Below the pieces are notes generated by a model. It was given only the letters and a program-made list of their open reading frames with translations. It was not told where the DNA came from and ran no database searches. Source: Gemmatimonadota bacterium (lineage in GTDB: Bacteria; Gemmatimonadota; Gemmatimonadetes; Gemmatimonadales; Gemmatimonadaceae). Taken from it: DNA of 16,222 nt. A program made the position numbers and the translations under genes. Position 1 is the stretch's first letter; every line of letters starts with the position of its first letter. Of this stretch, positions 13,116 to 16,222 are shown piece after piece. Location: positions 1 through 16,222 of the forward strand of contig JAQBPZ010000015.1 of the NCBI GenBank assembly GCA_028287225.1. Reading direction: 5' to 3'.

Positions 13116-16100
13116 TCAGACGACCGCACGCAGAGCGCGCACGAGCCCATCCAGGAGCTGGGCGCCCCCGAGCCGCGTGAGCTTGAGCGAGAGCGGGTGC
13201 GCGCGACGCACGTCCGCCTGGAACTGCACTTCGTGGAATGCCGCGGAGAGCCCCTTCATGCGCGGGACCGCGGAATCCCTAAAGGTAACACGGGCTTCCT
13301 CGCCGCGCACCAGGATCCCCTCGATGCCCAGCGCGCCCCCCACCACCCGGAGGAGGGCCATGGAGAGCATGGCGTCGGCGGGCGCCGGGAGGGCGCCGAA
13401 GCGGTCGCGCAGCTCCGCCCGCACCCCCTCGATCTCCTCGGCGGTCTCGAGGCGCGCCAGCCGCTTGTAGACGTCCAGCTTCGCCTCCTGCGACTCGATG
13501 TAGTCGTCGGGGAGGTAGGCCGGGATGTCCATGCTGACGTCCGCCGGCTGGAGGCGCGGCGCGGCATCGCCGCGCATCAGCCGCTGCACCGTCTCCTCCA
13601 GCATCCGCAGGTACAGGTCGAACCCCACGGCGTGGACGTGCCCCGACTGCTCGGCGCCCAGCAGGTTGCCGGCGCCGCGCATCTCCATGTCCTTGAGGGC
13701 GATCTTGTAGCCGGCGCCAAGCTCCGTGTGGTGCTCCAGCACCTTGAGGCGGCGCTCCGCCTCCGGGTCCGGATTGTCGGGCACCAGGAGGTAGCAGTAC
13801 GCCCGGCGGTGCGACCGGCCGACGCGCCCGCGCAGCTGGTACAGCTGGGCCAGGCCAAGGTGGTCGGCGCGGTTGACGAACATCGTGTTCGCGTTCGGCA
13901 CGTCCAGGCCGCTCTCCACGATGAGCGTGGAGACGAGGACGTCGATCTCGCCGCTCACGAACCGGTGCATGATCGTCTCGAGCTCGCGCTCCTTCATCTG
14001 GCCGTGCGCCACGGCGACGCGGGCGCGCGGCACGATGCGGCGCAGGTGGTCGGCGGTCGCGACGATCGTCTCGATGCGGTTGTGCACGAAGAACACCTGC
14101 CCGCCGCGATCGAGCTCGCGCGAGATGCCCTCGTCGATCAGGCCGGGATCGTCCATCGGCTCCACGAAGGTGAGCACCGGCGAGCGGTCGCGGGGCGGCG
14201 TCTGCATCAGCGTCATGTCGCGCAGGCCGGCGAGCGACATGTGCAGCGTGCGCGGGATCGGCGTCGCGGTCAGCGTGAGCACGTCCGTCTCGAGCTTCAG
14301 CTCCTTGAGGCGCTCCTTGTGCTTCACGCCGAACCGGTGCTCCTCGTCCACGATGATGATGCCGAGGTCGGCGAACTTCACGTCGGGGCTGAGGAGCCGG
14401 TGGGTGCCGATGACGATGTCGACCTTCTTCTCCGCGAGCTCCACGAGGGTCTGGGCCTGCTCCTTCGCGCTCTGGAAGCGGCTCATGCTCGCGACCTTGA
14501 TCGGGAAGTCGGCGAGCCGCTCGGAGAAGGTCCGCGCGTGCTGGTCCGCGAGGATCGTCGTGGGCACGAGCACCGCGACCTGCCGCCCGCTCTGCACCGC
14601 CTTGAACGCGGCGCGCACGGCGTTCTCGGTCTTGCCGTAGCCCACGTCGCCCCCGAGCAGGCGTTCCTTGGGCCGAGTGCTCTCCATGTCGCCCTTCACG
14701 TCGGCGGTGGCCTTGCGCTGGTCCGGCGTATCCTCGAACAGGAAGCTGCTCTCCAGCTGCCGCTGCCACGCGGTGTCGGGCACGTGCGCCGGCCGCGACG
14801 ACACCTTCCGGCGCGCGTAGAGGTCCAGCAGCTCGATGGTCATCTCCTGGATCGCCGCGCGGGTCCGGTCGCGCTGCTGCCCCCACCGGCGCCCGCCCAG
14901 CTTGTGCAGCCTCGGCGGCGGCGCGTCGTCGTTCACGTCGTCCGCGCTGCGATAGCGCTCGAGCTGGTCGATGCGGTACAGGGGGACGTTCAACCGGTCG
15001 CCGCCCTCGTACTCCACCACCGCCACCTCGATGGTGCTCTGGCCCACGAAGATGGACTCGATGCCGCGGTAGATGCCGACGCCGTGCTCGAGGTGCACCA
15101 CGAAGTCGCCGAGCTTGAGCGCCAGCGAGTCGGCGCCCCCGCTCACGTACCGCCGCGCGCGGCGCACCCGGCGCTCGCGGCGGAAGATCTCGTGGTCGGT
15201 GAGGATCCGCAGGCCATGCTCGCGGTCGCCCGGGGGCACCACGAACCCGCCGCCCAGCGCGCCGACCGCCAGCCCCGCGGGCGAGGGCTCCCAGGCGTCC
15301 TCGTTGAGCAGCTCGTCGAGCCGCTCGCACTGCCCTTCGTTGTCGCACAGCACGAGCGTCGGCATCCCGTCGCGCCCGAGCTTGCGCAGCCGGCGGATGT
15401 CCCGGTCGATGGCCTCGGGCGCCCGCATGGGGAACACGATCTCCGCCGGCTCGGCGACGGCGTCGACGAAGCGCACCGTGCCGAAGCCGAGGAGCGACGC
15501 CGCGGCGTGCTCCGGGTGCTCGAACAGCTCCTCGCGCGCGTCCGCGTCCTCGCCACGGCGCCGCGCGAGGTCGAGGTGGTGCGCGGCCTCGTCCCACGTG
15601 CGCCGCAGCTCGGGCAGCAGGTGCGTGCCGGTGGGGTGCACGAACAGGGTGTCGGGAGGGAAGAGCGCCGACACCGAGTGCCGCTCGCCCGGCGTCATGT
15701 CCTCCTTCACCTGCCCGTCCACGGGAAGGACGATCGCCAGGTCGGCCACCCGGGTGGACCGCTGCGACGAGAGCTCGAAGTGGCGCAGGTCCACGACCTC
15801 GTCGCCCCAGAACTCCAGGCGCACCGGGTCCGTCATGCCGAAGGAATAGACGTCCAGGATGCCGCCGCGCAGCGAGAACTGCGCGACGTCCTCCACCATG
15901 GGCACGCGCTCGAAGCCGATGCGCTCGAGGTGCTCGGCGAGCTCGCGCGGGCGGCGGACGTCGCCCTTGCGCAGCTCGATGCGCAGGTCGGCGAGCGCGC
16001 CGGGCAGCCGCGTGCGCTCCAGCAGCGCGCGCGGCGTGGTGAGCAGCACGCGGATCTCGCCGCGGCTCAACCGCTCGAGCGTCTCCACGCGCTCCCCGGC

Positions 16101-16222
16101 CACCTCCACGTGCGGCTCCACCTCGCCGAACCCCTCGCGCGGCGGGTACAGCGCCACCGGCGTCTCGTCGAGCAGCGTGTGCAGGTCGGAGAGCAGCCGC
16201 TCCGCCTGCGGCACGCCGTCGG
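13116..16222 (-). CDS. mfd: Transcription-repair coupling factor Mfd (5' end outside window)
   Basis: At least 1034 residues are in the window; E. coli Mfd has 1148, so roughly 100 N-terminal residues lie beyond the right edge. Mfd removes stalled RNA polymerase from DNA damage and recruits UvrA. Visible order: a UvrB-like N-terminal module (about 15,150-16,222); the RNA polymerase-interacting, CarD-like domain (DFVVHLEHGVGIYRG near 15,065-15,110); a RecG-like translocase with Walker A GDVGYGKT near 14,630-14,655, the DEEH box near 14,340-14,360, the TATPIPR motif near 14,255-14,275, and the second RecA-like domain (ESGLDVPNAN, QLRGRVGRSHRRAYCYLL); then the C-terminal TRCF domain. A GTG at 16214 could be read as a start, but the frame continues to the edge and a complete Mfd needs more, so the gene is called partial. 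It heads an operon-like run with the PPIases and pdxA. Confidence 0.97.
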   Translation of the reverse strand, partial: DGVPQAERLLSDLHTLLDETPVALYPPREGFGEVEPHVEVAGERVETLERLSRGEIRVLLTTPRALLERTRLPGALADLRIELRKGDVRRPRELAEHLERIGFERVPMVEDVAQFSLRGGILDVYSFGMTDPVRLEFWGDEVVDLRHFELSSQRSTRVADLAIVLPVDGQVKEDMTPGERHSVSALFPPDTLFVHPTGTHLLPELRRTWDEAAHHLDLARRRGEDADAREELFEHPEHAAASLLGFGTVRFVDAVAEPAEIVFPMRAPEAIDRDIRRLRKLGRDGMPTLVLCDNEGQCERLDELLNEDAWEPSPAGLAVGALGGGFVVPPGDREHGLRILTDHEIFRRERRVRRARRYVSGGADSLALKLGDFVVHLEHGVGIYRGIESIFVGQSTIEVAVVEYEGGDRLNVPLYRIDQLERYRSADDVNDDAPPPRLHKLGGRRWGQQRDRTRAAIQEMTIELLDLYARRKVSSRPAHVPDTAWQRQLESSFLFEDTPDQRKATADVKGDMESTRPKERLLGGDVGYGKTENAVRAAFKAVQSGRQVAVLVPTTILADQHARTFSERLADFPIKVASMSRFQSAKEQAQTLVELAEKKVDIVIGTHRLLSPDVKFADLGIIIVDEEHRFGVKHKERLKELKLETDVLTLTATPIPRTLHMSLAGLRDMTLMQTPPRDRSPVLTFVEPMDDPGLIDEGISRELDRGGQVFFVHNRIETIVATADHLRRIVPRARVAVAHGQMKERELETIMHRFVSGEIDVLVSTLIVESGLDVPNANTMFVNRADHLGLAQLYQLRGRVGRSHRRAYCYLLVPDNPDPEAERRLKVLEHHTELGAGYKIALKDMEMRGAGNLLGAEQSGHVHAVGFDLYLRMLEETVQRLMRGDAAPRLQPADVSMDIPAYLPDDYIESQEAKLDVYKRLARLETAEEIEGVRAELRDRFGALPAPADAMLSMALLRVVGGALGIEGILVRGEEARVTFRDSAVPRMKGLSAAFHEVQFQADVRRAHPLSLKLTRLGGAQLLDGLVRALRAVV

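Overview
The window is very GC-rich DNA (about 70% by eye) from a Gram-negative-type bacterium. Two predicted periplasmic or outer-membrane folding factors, one with a lipobox, imply a diderm envelope. A PilT-family motor ATPase, CheB, TypA/BipA, CorC-type, PdxA and Mfd proteins are all ordinary bacterial families. The gene mix and protein style fit Gemmatimonadota best, but that is inference; no rRNA or marker gene is present to settle it. No mobile element, phage gene, CRISPR array, tRNA or rRNA was seen.

Layout, left to right. (1) 98-2585, minus strand: a soluble PAS histidine kinase followed by a receiver-less CheB methylesterase with a C-terminal Cys/His motif; the transcription order is kinase then cheB. 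(2) 2690-4899, minus strand: typA/bipA, then a 108-residue protein that is mostly Asp/Glu, closed by a strong intrinsic terminator at about 2639-2677. (3) 5019-5228, plus strand: a small Gly/Tyr-rich orphan gene with the best Shine-Dalgarno sequence in the window, divergent from bipA, ending at a bidirectional terminator shared with the next operon. (4) 5305-7423, minus strand: a two-gene operon of a 153-residue protein made of two tandem repeats, then a PilT-like ATPase that carries two copies of the PilT N-terminal domain. (5) 7518-8927, plus strand: a CorC/HlyC (CNNM/DUF21-CBS) membrane protein. (6) 8903-9149: a compact array of palindromes filling the gap between two convergent genes. (7) 9155-16222, minus strand: an operon-like run of mfd (5' end outside the window), a PPIase lipoprotein, a SurA-like PPIase and pdxA. 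The surA-pdxA adjacency is the same as in Escherichia coli.

How the genes may work together. The mfd-to-pdxA run joins transcription-coupled repair, envelope protein folding and vitamin B6 synthesis; gaps of 20-80 bp suggest co-transcription. The kinase and CheB pair suggests a signalling module, but no receptor, CheR or response regulator is visible here. The PilT operon suggests twitching or pilus retraction, with the small duplicated protein as a candidate accessory factor.

The most unusual material is the palindrome array between corC and pdxA, the parallel domain duplications in the two genes of the pilT operon, and the extreme acidic protein after bipA. Most minus-strand genes lack a clear Shine-Dalgarno sequence, and GC-rich hairpins sit at several gene junctions, often over a stop codon.
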